From Geminocystis sp. NIES-3709 (GTDB taxonomy: Bacteria; Cyanobacteriota; Cyanobacteriia; Cyanobacteriales; Cyanobacteriaceae): 64,000 bases of DNA. The stretch is from positions 1,550,001-1,614,000 of the forward strand of contig NZ_AP014821.1 in the NCBI RefSeq assembly GCF_001548115.1, read 5' to 3'. The translations under genes and the position numbers were made by a program. Of the stretch, positions 56,447-64,000 are shown one piece after another. The notes beneath the pieces were generated by a model that was not told the origin of the DNA, did not search any database, and saw only the letters and a list, made by a program, of their open reading frames with translations. Every line of letters begins with the position of its first letter. Position 1 is the stretch's first letter.

Positions 56447-57490
56447 TTATTTAATCTGAGGTGTTAATTTAACTTTTTTAATCAGAGCTAAATGTTCACG
56501 AACTGAATCACGCAAAATCTCTTTTACTAATTGTTGCCATTGAGGTAAATTTATTAAGTAATCTCGATCGAAATCTTGACCTTCTTCTTTACTGATATAG
56601 TTAAAAGATTTAATCCAAATATGAAAATTTTGAGAGGGCGAATGAGATGATTTATCCATTGCTTTTTGTAAATATTCCACCATTTTCTTAAAATCACCAC
56701 TTTGATAAAAACTCCATGCTAACCAAATATATTTACTTTCATAGATTTCATCTTTTAATGGCAAAAGTTCTGGAGGAAAATTTGATAGACTAAAAAATTT
56801 ATCAAGTCCTTTTAATAAATTCTCTGCTTGTTGTTGAACTTTATTAGTTGTATTTGTGCCATGTTTTCTATATCCTACTGTAACTTTTTTTAACCATTTA
56901 CCTTCACAACCTTCTAATATTAATCTCGCACCAAGATCAAAATCTTCAGATTGACGTAATTCCTCATCAAATCCCCCAATTTTTACTAACCAATTACGTT
57001 TAAATATCATCGCACTAGGGCGTACAGGATTATAGAGTAACCAACTTGCCAGATTAAATTCAGGAACTTGTCGCCAAGGTAATCTTTCTTGTAATTTATT
57101 CCCAAATTCATTGACAATTTGCCAACCACTATGAACAAAACCGAGAGAAGATTGAGCTTCAAAATAAGCTATTTGTTCACTTAATTTTGTCGGTAATAAA
57201 AAAAAGTCATCGGCATCCAGAAATGCAATTAATTCTCCTTTTGCTTTTTCAATTCCGAAATTACGAGCTTTAGAAGCCCCTTGATTATCTTGATAAAAAT
57301 AAGAAATTCGGTTTAAATAGGGTTTGATAATCGTTTTAGTATTATCGATCGAACCATCATCAATAACGATAATTTCTAAGTTACTATAAGTTTGACTAAA
57401 AACACTTTCTATGGCTTCAATAATGTATTTAGAGCAATTATAAGTAGGAATAACAACACTGAGAAAAGGTTGTTCTTTTAGGTTATTCAT
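56447..57490 (-). CDS. GT2 family glycosyltransferase (copy 2 of tandem pair)
   Basis: 347 aa. GT-A fold with FLSVVIPTYNCSKYIIEAIE, IVIDDGSIDNTKTII and the DxD-type motif LIAFLDADDFFLLPTKL. The donor is unknown. It is a tandem paralogue of the next gene upstream (57515-58558): their first ~110 residues are almost the same and they diverge later, with different W-rich acceptor regions. The gap between them is 24 bp. Confidence 0.88.
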   Translation of the reverse strand: MNNLKEQPFLSVVIPTYNCSKYIIEAIESVFSQTYSNLEIIVIDDGSIDNTKTIIKPYLNRISYFYQDNQGASKARNFGIEKAKGELIAFLDADDFFLLPTKLSEQIAYFEAQSSLGFVHSGWQIVNEFGNKLQERLPWRQVPEFNLASWLLYNPVRPSAMIFKRNWLVKIGGFDEELRQSEDFDLGARLILEGCEGKWLKKVTVGYRKHGTNTTNKVQQQAENLLKGLDKFFSLSNFPPELLPLKDEIYESKYIWLAWSFYQSGDFKKMVEYLQKAMDKSSHSPSQNFHIWIKSFNYISKEEGQDFDRDYLINLPQWQQLVKEILRDSVREHLALIKKVKLTPQIK

Positions 57491-57514
57491 GATTGAGTTA
57501 ATTTTATTTTTTAA

Positions 57515-58558
57515 TTAATATTTGGGTGTTATATTTATTTTTTGTTTCTTCGCTAAATATTGACGAGTTTCTTGTTTTAAAAGATTTTTAATTAGCTGTT
57601 GCCATTCTTGGGAAATAATTAAATGTGTTCGGTTAAATTCTTTATTTTCTTCTTTACTGGTAACTTCTAAAAAATTAAGCCAAATACTAATTTTAGATGT
57701 GAGAGAATAATCAGAATTACTTAATGCTTTATTAAAATAATTTCCCATTTGTTCTAAATTACCCACATTATAAAAAGTCCATGCTAACCAAGTATATTTA
57801 TGTTCATAAACCTTATTTTTTAATTGGTGAATTTCTAAAGGAACATCAGGTAAATTAAAAAATTGATCTAACACTTTTTCCACACATTCTGCCCTTTGTT
57901 GAGTTTTAAGAGTTGTGTTATTACTATGTTGTCTATAAGCAAGAGTAACTTTTTTTAACCAAACAGCTTTACATCCTTTTAACATTAATCTTAAAATCAG
58001 ATCGCAGTCTTCAAACTGACGTAAACTATTATCAAATCCTCCTATTTTTAGTAACCAATCACGAGAAAACATCATCCCACTAGGAAGTGCAGGAGGCCCA
58101 TTCAATAACCAAATATCAAGATTCATGTTAGGAAAATCTTGCCAAGGTTTTTTGTCCTTAATCTTATTACCATTTTCATCAACAATTTGCCAACCACTAT
58201 GAACAATACCCAAATAAGGCTCTGTTTCAAAATAGGTAACTTGTTCACTTAATTTTGTAGGTAATAAAAAAAAATCATCAGCATCCAGAAATGCAATTAA
58301 TTCTCCTTTCGCTTTTTCAATTCCAAGATTACGAGCTTTAGAAGCCCCTTGATTCTCTTGATAAAAATAGTAAATTCGGTTTAAATAGGGTTCGATAATG
58401 GTTTTAGTATCATCCGTTGAGCCATCATCAATAACGATAATTTCTAGGTTTTGATAACTTTGACTAAAAACACTTTCTATGGCTTCAATAATGTATTTAG
58501 AACAATTGTACGTAGGAATAATAATACTAACCAAAAATTTTTTACTTAAATAATTCAT
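57515..58558 (-). CDS. GT2 family glycosyltransferase (copy 1 of tandem pair)
   Basis: 347 aa with VSIIIPTYNCSKYIIEAIES, IVIDDGSTDDTKTIIEP and LIAFLDADDFFLLPTKL. Near-identity with the downstream paralogue at the nucleotide-sugar half, plus divergence in the acceptor half, suggests same donor, different acceptor. It begins 8 bp after the degenerate nucleotidyltransferase gene. Confidence 0.88.
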   Translation of the reverse strand: MNYLSKKFLVSIIIPTYNCSKYIIEAIESVFSQSYQNLEIIVIDDGSTDDTKTIIEPYLNRIYYFYQENQGASKARNLGIEKAKGELIAFLDADDFFLLPTKLSEQVTYFETEPYLGIVHSGWQIVDENGNKIKDKKPWQDFPNMNLDIWLLNGPPALPSGMMFSRDWLLKIGGFDNSLRQFEDCDLILRLMLKGCKAVWLKKVTLAYRQHSNNTTLKTQQRAECVEKVLDQFFNLPDVPLEIHQLKNKVYEHKYTWLAWTFYNVGNLEQMGNYFNKALSNSDYSLTSKISIWLNFLEVTSKEENKEFNRTHLIISQEWQQLIKNLLKQETRQYLAKKQKINITPKY

Positions 58559-58566
58559 AGTAAAAT

Positions 58567-59541
58567 TTAATATTTTATCAATAGTTTTCCTATTCTTAAA
58601 AATAGTGATTTAAGTTTAAGTTCACGATGGGAAGCAGGGATACGATAATTGATTAATTCATAATCAGAAATTGGCATTTTAAATAAACTAGATAAAACCC
58701 AATCAGGAATTTTTACTTCTAAAATGTTTGATAAAAAACAGAGCATATTTCTCACTGGAATAATTAGCTCATACCTCTGAGTTTTATTCACTAAATCAAC
58801 CCAATTACAATGATTTTTAATTATCATCATAGCATCAGTTATTTTAGTTGCTGATAGGCGATTATAGTTTTGATTAGCTTTTAAACAACTGATTAAAAAA
58901 CGATCAACTGAATTTAAAATTTTGGTGGGAATTTTAGCAATATTTTGTTCAGTTGTATTAAGCCAGAGTTGCTCATTTATATATTCTTGAGGTTCAACTG
59001 TAAAAATTCTATATTTTAAACAGAGAAGTTGTTGTTGATCATTTTTCCACATTAATTCATTATGTAAAACTTGATTATTCTGAGTTTGCCAACCTAGATT
59101 TAATAAAATTTTATTAGCTTTTTCTAAATTTTTTTCTTTGATTAAAATTCCTATATTTTTAATTATTTTATTACCATAATCTTGATAATCATTACTTACT
59201 AAGGCTAAATCATCAAAACAAATAAAGTCAATTTTGAAGTCTGCAAAAACTTGGGCTATTTTAAAAAAAGAAGATATAAAAAGTTGATTTTTAGTCCAGT
59301 TATAACGATTAATGCCTTTTAATCTTGGCAAATGTTGACTTTCAATTTTATTATCAATTAAATTACGATATAAAAGTCCTAATAAAGAGTTAGATTCAGA
59401 GTCTAAAGTATCAATATCTACTAAATTAATCCATTCTCGATAGGCATTAATGGCTTTTTCACCTTTTAATAGTGATGCTTTTAATAATAATTGTTGTTCA
59501 TGAGTGGGCCAAAATTGATGATTATAAATATTTGCTATCAT
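58567..59541 (-). CDS. Degenerate nucleotidyltransferase-like protein
   Basis: 324 aa. The architecture follows the NTP_transf_5 protein at 45559-46689: an N-terminal helical region, then VFADFKIDFICFDDLALVSNDYQDYGNKIIKNIGILIKEKNLEKANKILLNLGW. Here the usual KG and DxD positions are replaced (ICFDDLAL, NIGILI), so catalysis may be lost. FLISCLKANQNYNRLSATKITDAM matches the later helical domain. It could be a non-catalytic partner. Assignment is by pattern and is tentative. Confidence 0.6.
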   Translation of the reverse strand: MIANIYNHQFWPTHEQQLLLKASLLKGEKAINAYREWINLVDIDTLDSESNSLLGLLYRNLIDNKIESQHLPRLKGINRYNWTKNQLFISSFFKIAQVFADFKIDFICFDDLALVSNDYQDYGNKIIKNIGILIKEKNLEKANKILLNLGWQTQNNQVLHNELMWKNDQQQLLCLKYRIFTVEPQEYINEQLWLNTTEQNIAKIPTKILNSVDRFLISCLKANQNYNRLSATKITDAMMIIKNHCNWVDLVNKTQRYELIIPVRNMLCFLSNILEVKIPDWVLSSLFKMPISDYELINYRIPASHRELKLKSLFLRIGKLLIKY

Positions 59542-59856
59542 TTAATTTTCCTCTAAAAAATGAGCATATTTAGTTTGACTAATAGCATTATAAATTTCTT
59601 CATAATTTTCGATCGAATCGGAGAGATTATCTGTTGATATACGAGTTAATTTTGCCGTTACGGGAAAACATTTAACTCCTAGATATTCAAAAATTATATT
59701 TAAAGTTTCCTGATGGTGTTCTGTGGGTAATAAATGATCTTCATAGGTAATTTCTAAATGAGGAATTTCTTGTAAAAGCTCTTTTTCTTTTTGTAAACTA
59801 TTTTCCAGATTTTGTATTTCTTCGATCTTTTTGGAGAGTAAAAGATTATTCATCAT
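59542..59856 (-). CDS. Stand-alone sulfotransferase C-terminal-like protein
   Basis: 104 aa from the ATG at 59856 (MNNLLLSKKIEEIQNLENSL). An earlier in-frame ATG at 59973 would overlap the upstream gene by 128 bp. The chosen start overlaps it by 11 bp, typical of operon coupling. HLEITYEDHL and FEYLGVKCFPVTAKLTRISTDNLSDSIENYEEI resemble the C-terminal third of Stf0/NodH-type sulfotransferases, but the PAPS loop is absent. It may be a decayed remnant or a partner protein. It abuts the next start codon with no gap. Confidence 0.55.
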   Translation of the reverse strand: MMNNLLLSKKIEEIQNLENSLQKEKELLQEIPHLEITYEDHLLPTEHHQETLNIIFEYLGVKCFPVTAKLTRISTDNLSDSIENYEEIYNAISQTKYAHFLEEN

Positions 59857-60550
59857 TTTGTTTTTGATTTCTACGTCGATCGAGGGATGTTTTAATTGCT
59901 CTAGCAAAATCTTTCCGTGATTCTTTTTCTCTAATTCCCATATTATTTTTATGAATTCTCCTTTTAGTGACAATTTCAGTGAGCATAGATGTTTTCAGAT
60001 TTTTGTCTTTTAATTTTAAGTACCAATCAATAAAATCTGCTACTTTTAAAGAGGTATTAAATAAACCGACATAATTAAATACTTCACGTTTAACTAGCAT
60101 TGTTCCTTTAAAATAACCCGGTATTATTTCGACTCTTATTTTAAGACTTTTTTTCTCTGCTTCGTCTAATTCAGGACTAATAAATTGTTGAACATTACCA
60201 AATACTACATCTATTTCTGATTCAGTGTTAAATACTTCCATTTGAAGGTTTAATTTTTCAGGTATCCATAAATCATCGGCATCTAGGAAAGCAATAAAAT
60301 CTCCTTGACTAAGATTTATTCCATAATTAAGAGTTGCACTAATACCATCATGGGTTTTATAGAAATATTTAATTTGGGGTAAAAAACTTTGAGCAATTTC
60401 GGCAGTGCGATCTGTTGAACCATCATCAACGATAATGATTTCAATGGGTTGATAAGTTTGAGCTAAAATACTTTCTATGGTTTCGGCTAAGTACCGATCA
60501 CCATTATAAACACCGATAATGACGCTGATTAAAGGATTAATTTTGGTCAT
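59846..60550 (-). CDS. GT2 family glycosyltransferase
   Basis: 234 aa, a minimal GT-A enzyme: LISVIIGVYNGDRYLAETIESIL, IIIVDDGSTDRTAEIA and FIAFLDADDLWIPEKLNLQ. It overlaps the upstream GT2 stop by 14 bp and the downstream small gene by 11 bp, so translation is coupled. It is related to the preceding gene (60537-61241), but less closely than the pair at 56.4-58.6 kb. Confidence 0.87.
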   Translation of the reverse strand: MTKINPLISVIIGVYNGDRYLAETIESILAQTYQPIEIIIVDDGSTDRTAEIAQSFLPQIKYFYKTHDGISATLNYGINLSQGDFIAFLDADDLWIPEKLNLQMEVFNTESEIDVVFGNVQQFISPELDEAEKKSLKIRVEIIPGYFKGTMLVKREVFNYVGLFNTSLKVADFIDWYLKLKDKNLKTSMLTEIVTKRRIHKNNMGIREKESRKDFARAIKTSLDRRRNQKQNDE

Positions 60551-61241
60551 AGATTTTGTTCTGAATACGTTTACGAGCGATCGATGCTCTGATAATCTGA
60601 AATAATTCTTGCTTCATCTCTTTAGTTTGGTAAGATAAATTACTGGAATGTATTCGACGACGGAAAAGAATATCAGGTATTATGTTCATCTTTATTCCTA
60701 AATGATTTGCCCGAAAAAACCAATCAGAATCATTCCCATGTTTATACTTAGTGTCAAAGTAACCGACTTCCTCCATTACGGTTTTACGAACTACCAAAGC
60801 ACTGGTAATATAAGCAGGAATTTTTGAATCTTGACTACTTGTAATTATTGCCCACGAAGGAAATTTATCTACTCCATCTTGAAAATTAACCATGTGACAG
60901 ATTGTGTAACCTACTTTCGGATTATTCTCTAAATAAGTAACCTGTTGAAATAATTTATCGGGCATCCAAATATCATCAGCATCTAAAAAAGCGAGATATT
61001 CTCCTTTTGCTTGATGAATACCAGTATTTTTGGCTTCACCATGCCCTTGATTGATTTGGTAGAAATACCGTACTTGTGGATAAGATTGTGCGATCGTACT
61101 TGTCTTATCTGTTGAACCATCGTCAATGACAATAATTTCAAAAGGTTTATAGCTTTGTCTTAATACACTTTCGATGGCTTCTGCTAAATATTTTTCGCCA
61201 TTATAAACAGGGATAATGGCACTTACCAAATTTTTAATCAT
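60537..61241 (-). CDS. GT2 family glycosyltransferase
   Basis: 234 aa with LVSAIIPVYNGEKYLAEAIE, IIVIDDGSTDKTSTIAQS and YLAFLDADDIWMPDKLFQQV. RRRIHSSNLSYQTKEMKQEL near the end is shared in form with the downstream paralogue. It begins 4 bp after the PqqD-type gene ends, so it is in the same transcript. Confidence 0.87.
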   Translation of the reverse strand: MIKNLVSAIIPVYNGEKYLAEAIESVLRQSYKPFEIIVIDDGSTDKTSTIAQSYPQVRYFYQINQGHGEAKNTGIHQAKGEYLAFLDADDIWMPDKLFQQVTYLENNPKVGYTICHMVNFQDGVDKFPSWAIITSSQDSKIPAYITSALVVRKTVMEEVGYFDTKYKHGNDSDWFFRANHLGIKMNIIPDILFRRRIHSSNLSYQTKEMKQELFQIIRASIARKRIQNKIYDQN

Positions 61242-61245
61242 TATT

Positions 61246-61701
61246 TTAATTTTCTACGGGTTGATTTTCCGTTTTAATATTAGGCCATCCTGCCTCTTCG
61301 TCAACTTCATGAATAGGATCTAATAATAGTAATTCTTCCATGTCCGTATATTTTTCTAAAGTAGGCAAATCAAAACTTACTTTTTCTATATTTTCGGTTA
61401 TTAATTCCTCATTTTGATTAACCGTTTCTCGATCGAAATTAACTAAGATTAATCCTTCATTTTTTAAAATATCAATAAATCCTGTCACTGCCCTAGCAAT
61501 AGTTTCGGTGTCTCCATCATACTGTGCCAAAATTTCTGCTAGAATTTTCTCCGCCGAAAGTTCTCTTTCTACTGCATTCCAAATTTTTGCTCCGGACTTA
61601 ACGACACTATAATAATCTCCTTTTTCTAAATTGACGATTACAACCTCACCATCGATAGTTTCAGCTACAACTTTAGAGCTATTTACTTGATAACTTTCCA
61701 T
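61246..61701 (-). CDS. PqqD/RRE-type protein with a conserved C-terminal extension
   Basis: 151 aa. Residues 1-92 form a PqqD-like RiPP recognition element (KVVAETIDGEVVIVNLEKGDYYSVVKSGAKIWNAVE, then a winged-helix). Residues 93-151 are an acidic extension with LPTLEKYTDMEELLLLDPIH and EVDEEAGWP. I recall similar DPIHEVDE-G-W-P tails in other PqqD-type proteins of glycan loci. Stand-alone RREs are about 90 aa, so the tail is the unusual part and could be a substrate-like or docking segment. It is the first gene of the nine-gene minus-strand operon; no lasso protease or asparagine-synthetase gene is present. Confidence 0.78.
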   Translation of the reverse strand: MESYQVNSSKVVAETIDGEVVIVNLEKGDYYSVVKSGAKIWNAVERELSAEKILAEILAQYDGDTETIARAVTGFIDILKNEGLILVNFDRETVNQNEELITENIEKVSFDLPTLEKYTDMEELLLLDPIHEVDEEAGWPNIKTENQPVEN

Positions 61702-61915
61702 TCTTTAATTTTTCTCCTTAGACTTTTCTCAAACTTGAAAAATTATAAATTACTTCGGTTGAGATTGTTAAATAGATAGATAGTTATTCCGGAAGCATCC
61801 AATTTTTGCACTAAGCACAAATACTTAGGGTTTGCTGAAAAAGTCTTTTGATGAGGGAAGGTGTTAGGTTTTAGGTTAAATAATGACAAGCTCTAAGCCC
61901 ATTATCTAATAACGA
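61702..61915. other. Intergenic region between the PqqD operon and the RTX fragment
   Basis: 214 bp. It should contain the promoter of the minus-strand operon; a GGAGAAA ribosome-binding site lies before the ATG at 61701. TTAGGTTTTAGGTTAA at about 61866 resembles a phrase near 30520. No hairpin is obvious. Confidence 0.4.
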
Positions 61916-62479
61916 TTAAACTACAACAATATCTTGATTTGTCATCCCCAATCCAGTATTTAAAGTAGCGATTTGTATTGCCCCCGTTGCACCATTTCCA
62001 TCGGAATCGAAGAAAAATGCACCATTACTAGAGTTATAGATGAAACGTTGAGAAGATGTGGTTGCCGATGAACCGACACGGAATTGATTTACTGGTAAAG
62101 TACCCAAGGATAAACCACCGCTAAAACCATTATGACGAACCAAAATAGTATCATCACTAACGCTAAAGTCTGTAATAGTATCAATTTCCTCATTAACGGA
62201 ATTAAAACAGAAATAATCACCCCCAGTACCTCCCATAAGACTATCATTTCCTAATTCACCAGTGAGAGTGTCATTACCACCACGGCCATTGAGAGTATCA
62301 TTTCCTTCTCCACCAGTTAGAAGGTTATTGAAATTATTGCTCGTAAGACTATTATTGAGAGTGTTTCCCGTACCGTTAATATTTGTTGTGCCTTCTAACA
62401 CCAAATTTTCGACATTTGCTCCTAAAGTATAGGTGATAGTCGATCGAACCGTATCATTACCCTCATTTAACAACTCTAC
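61916..62479 (-). pseudogene. RTX (hemolysin-type Ca-binding) protein, C-terminal fragment
   Basis: The frame enters from the inserted IS element; its apparent ATG (62494) belongs to the IS end, so there is no native start. Genuine sequence begins VELLNEGNDTVRSTITYTLG. It holds RTX nonapeptides (LTGGEGNDTLNGRGGNDTLT, then GELGNDSLMGG) and a C-terminal region (FIYNSSNGAFFFDSDGNGATGAIQIATL) like that of the 1469-aa protein. The N-terminal piece of such a gene lies on the other side of the IS at 63717-63817, in a different frame. Confidence 0.82.
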
Positions 62480-62544
62480 TAAGCTAAGACGCATTGATTT
62501 GGTATATAATTTAAGTCAGAAAAGATAAAACTTAGGTGTGATTT

Positions 62545-63701
62545 ATGCCTTCTAAAAATTTTTTGTCAGAGGAAGAAAGAAAGTATCTACAAGATGCTTT
62601 AAAAATAGAAAAGAGATCGGAAGTCAGGGAAAGAATTTTAATATTTTTATTAGAGAATGATGGTAAAAATTATCAAGAAATAGCAGTTTTTTTGGGTTGT
62701 TCCCCCAAAACGGTGGCTTACTGGGCAGTTATGGTAATCCTAATAATGTAGATTCATTGCAAGATAAAAGAAGAAAAGGAAACCAAACAAAAGCAACGGA
62801 TAAATATATTGAAAGATTATTAGAAGTAGTTGATAAAAATCCTGAAGATTTTGGATATGATTTTGGTCGATGGACGGGGCAAAGATTATCAGAACATTTG
62901 GAAAAAGAAACAGGAATTAAATTAAGCAAATCACAAGTAGTGAGGATATTAAAAAGAAAAAAGTATAGTTATATTTGGGGAAAATATAGTTTAGAAGACA
63001 AACAAAATCAAGAACAAAGAAAAGCATTTAAAGAAAAATTAGAACATTACATAGAAATAGGTAAAGAGAATCCTGAGTTAGTTCAAGTATGGTTTTGGGA
63101 TGGGGCGTTTAAAGTGGCGAACTAAATTCGCCACACAGCCCCTCATGAATGTGGTTTTAGTTTAAGGGTGATAAGAAGAAAAACATGGACGAAAAAAGGA
63201 AAAAGAAAAAAGGTGAAGGGAGAAAGAAGAAGAGGAAGAGTAAATATCATGGGAGGAATAAGATATTCGGATAAAAAAAGAAGATGTTTTGTAATAAAAA
63301 AAGGTGATTCAGAAACGTTTTGTGAACAATTAAAAAAGTTATGGGAAGAAATAAAAAATGAATGGGTAAGTAAGGGAAATGATGAAAAAGATTTTAAAGA
63401 ATGTGGTCCGAAAATAATCATAATATTAGACAACGCAAGTTTCCATAAAAAAAAGGAAATAGTAGAAAAAATAGAAAAAAATCTACCGAATATAAGACTA
63501 GAATATTTACCGGTATATAGTCCAGATTATAACTTAATAGAATTAGTGTGGCATTCGGCAAAGGAATATATAGCTTATAGAAACTTTGAAAATAAAGAAC
63601 AGCTAGAAAAAACAGTAAATTACTTATTAAATGAAGGAGGTTTAGTAATTAATTGGAGTAAAAAATTTAAGAATAAGGGTGAATTAATCAATGTAAGTTA
63701 A
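62545..63701 (+). pseudogene. IS630 element B transposase (copy 2), frameshifted and stop-interrupted
   Basis: Same protein as at 51385-52542 but with a 1-nt deletion at about 62731 (CAGTTATGG instead of CAGTTCATGG), so the first frame ends at 62751. It also carries the same 45-bp palindrome with its TAA (63103-63147). Copy 2 is therefore doubly disabled and would need copy 1 or another relative for mobility. Confidence 0.88.
63103..63147. repeat. 45-bp palindromic insertion, second copy
   Basis: Identical to 51944-51988: GTGGCGAA, loop CTAAA, TTCGCCAC, enclosed by GGGGC/GCCCC. Its presence in both copies shows it was acquired before element B duplicated. Confidence 0.85.
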
Positions 63702-63716
63702 ATGCGTCTTAGCTTA

Positions 63717-63817
63717 TGTCCAAAAGCGGTAGTTAAGTTTGTATTGAGACTGGGATTGAGAGAGGCTTTCAGCAGGAGTGCTTCAGCTTGGGCGATAGCT
63801 TGACTTAATTGAGTCAT
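63717..63817 (-). pseudogene. N-terminal fragment of an RTX/FG-GAP family protein
   Basis: From the ATG at 63817 it reads MTQLSQAIAQAEALLLKASL, then NPSLNTNLTTAFG, before running into the IS630 copy. The pattern matches the first residues of the 1469-aa RTX protein ([24 protein letters not shown]). Joining it to the C-terminal fragment across the IS gives a different frame, so extra DNA was lost. Confidence 0.65.
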
Positions 63818-64000
63818 AATTTAGTTATTACAGTAACTCAAGATCTATAATTACAACCCTAACACTTTTTTCAGAAATGTAATAAACTATTTGTCCCTCA
63901 GATCACGAAATTGTAATAATTTTTTTAATTTGTTCACATTGATTTCCCTCAGCATTGATTTTGGGCGTTTTGATTATTGGGGATTGCTTTGTAACCCCAT
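63818..64000. other. Upstream region at the window edge
   Basis: AT-rich sequence upstream of the broken RTX gene's start. It presumably includes its promoter; no other feature is recognisable. Confidence 0.35.

Larger units (their letters stand above)
62482..63714 (+). mobile_element. IS630-family element B, copy 2
   Basis: 1233 bp, bounded by AGCTAAGACGCATT and its complement, with TA at 62480-62481 and 63715-63716. It is identical to copy 1 except for one missing C, which frameshifts its transposase. It is inserted into an RTX gene. Confidence 0.93.

Noticed and set aside
53579-61701. A lasso-peptide biosynthetic cluster
   Set aside because: RRE, kinase and nucleotidyltransferase-like genes are present, but no transglutaminase-like protease, asparagine-synthetase-like cyclase or separate precursor gene is seen, so only a looser peptide-modification hypothesis is kept.
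62482-62494. ATG at the start of the RTX C-terminal fragment as a real start codon
   Set aside because: It is part of the inverted repeat of the inserted IS630 element, so the fragment has no native start.

Overview
This is a low-GC cyanobacterial chromosome segment. It carries psbA (D1), psb34, phycoerythrin genes cpeB/cpeA with the lyase-family genes cpeY and cpeZ, ycf35, ycf46, a FutA-type iron-binding protein and SpkB-like kinases, together with many CGATCG/GCGATCGC motifs. A phycoerythrin-containing unicellular genus such as Geminocystis is a plausible source, but this is inferred from gene content only.

Region 1 (1-6.8 kb) is one side of a type V-K CRISPR-associated transposon (CAST). 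A MerR-type repressor of the CvkR kind (minus strand) is divergent from cas12k. Then come a tracrRNA locus, a 5-repeat CRISPR array, a delocalized short repeat with a 17-nt spacer, TnsB-type terminal repeats, and a tRNA-Tyr/tRNA-Thr pair. The 17-nt spacer matches the tRNA-Thr gene exactly and the match is flanked by a GTG PAM, so the homing guide and its target are both visible. On the other side, cvkR overlaps hsdR, which overlaps a truncated hsdS: type I restriction cargo co-transcribed with the CAST regulator. tnsB, tnsC, tniQ, hsdM and the far transposon end are not in the window.

Region 2 (6.8-25 kb) is mostly core chromosome: plsY, gmhB, a class-A-beta-lactamase-like serine hydrolase behind a 14-copy heptamer repeat, futA, psb34 and psbA. 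Then come two Crp-family regulators flanking a PAS-GGDEF protein (one regulator is split by an IS5-type element), two SpkB-like Ser/Thr kinases, an RsbU/RsbW-like fusion protein with its STAS partner, and a glycosyltransferase.

Region 3 (25-30 kb) is the phycoerythrin block. cpeB-cpeA, cpeZ, cpeY and a phycobiliprotein-like gene are on the minus strand, with a HEAT-repeat protein divergent from them.

Region 4 (30-64 kb) is accessory. It contains a GT2-TPR-SPINDLY glycosyltransferase, a 1469-residue FG-GAP/RTX protein flanked by rearranged repeats, a ycf46/ycf35 stress operon, and a long surface-glycan cluster with several TPR-glycosyltransferase fusions. A nine-gene minus-strand operon (53.6-61.7 kb) combines a PqqD/RRE-type protein, an HPr-kinase-like protein, a nucleotidyltransferase-like protein, sulfotransferases, an FkbM domain and four GT2 enzymes. 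IS630 elements have invaded: one sits inside another inside a sulfotransferase gene, and a second copy of the inner element sits in an RTX gene. Both inner copies share a 45-bp palindromic insertion that places a stop codon in a hairpin loop.
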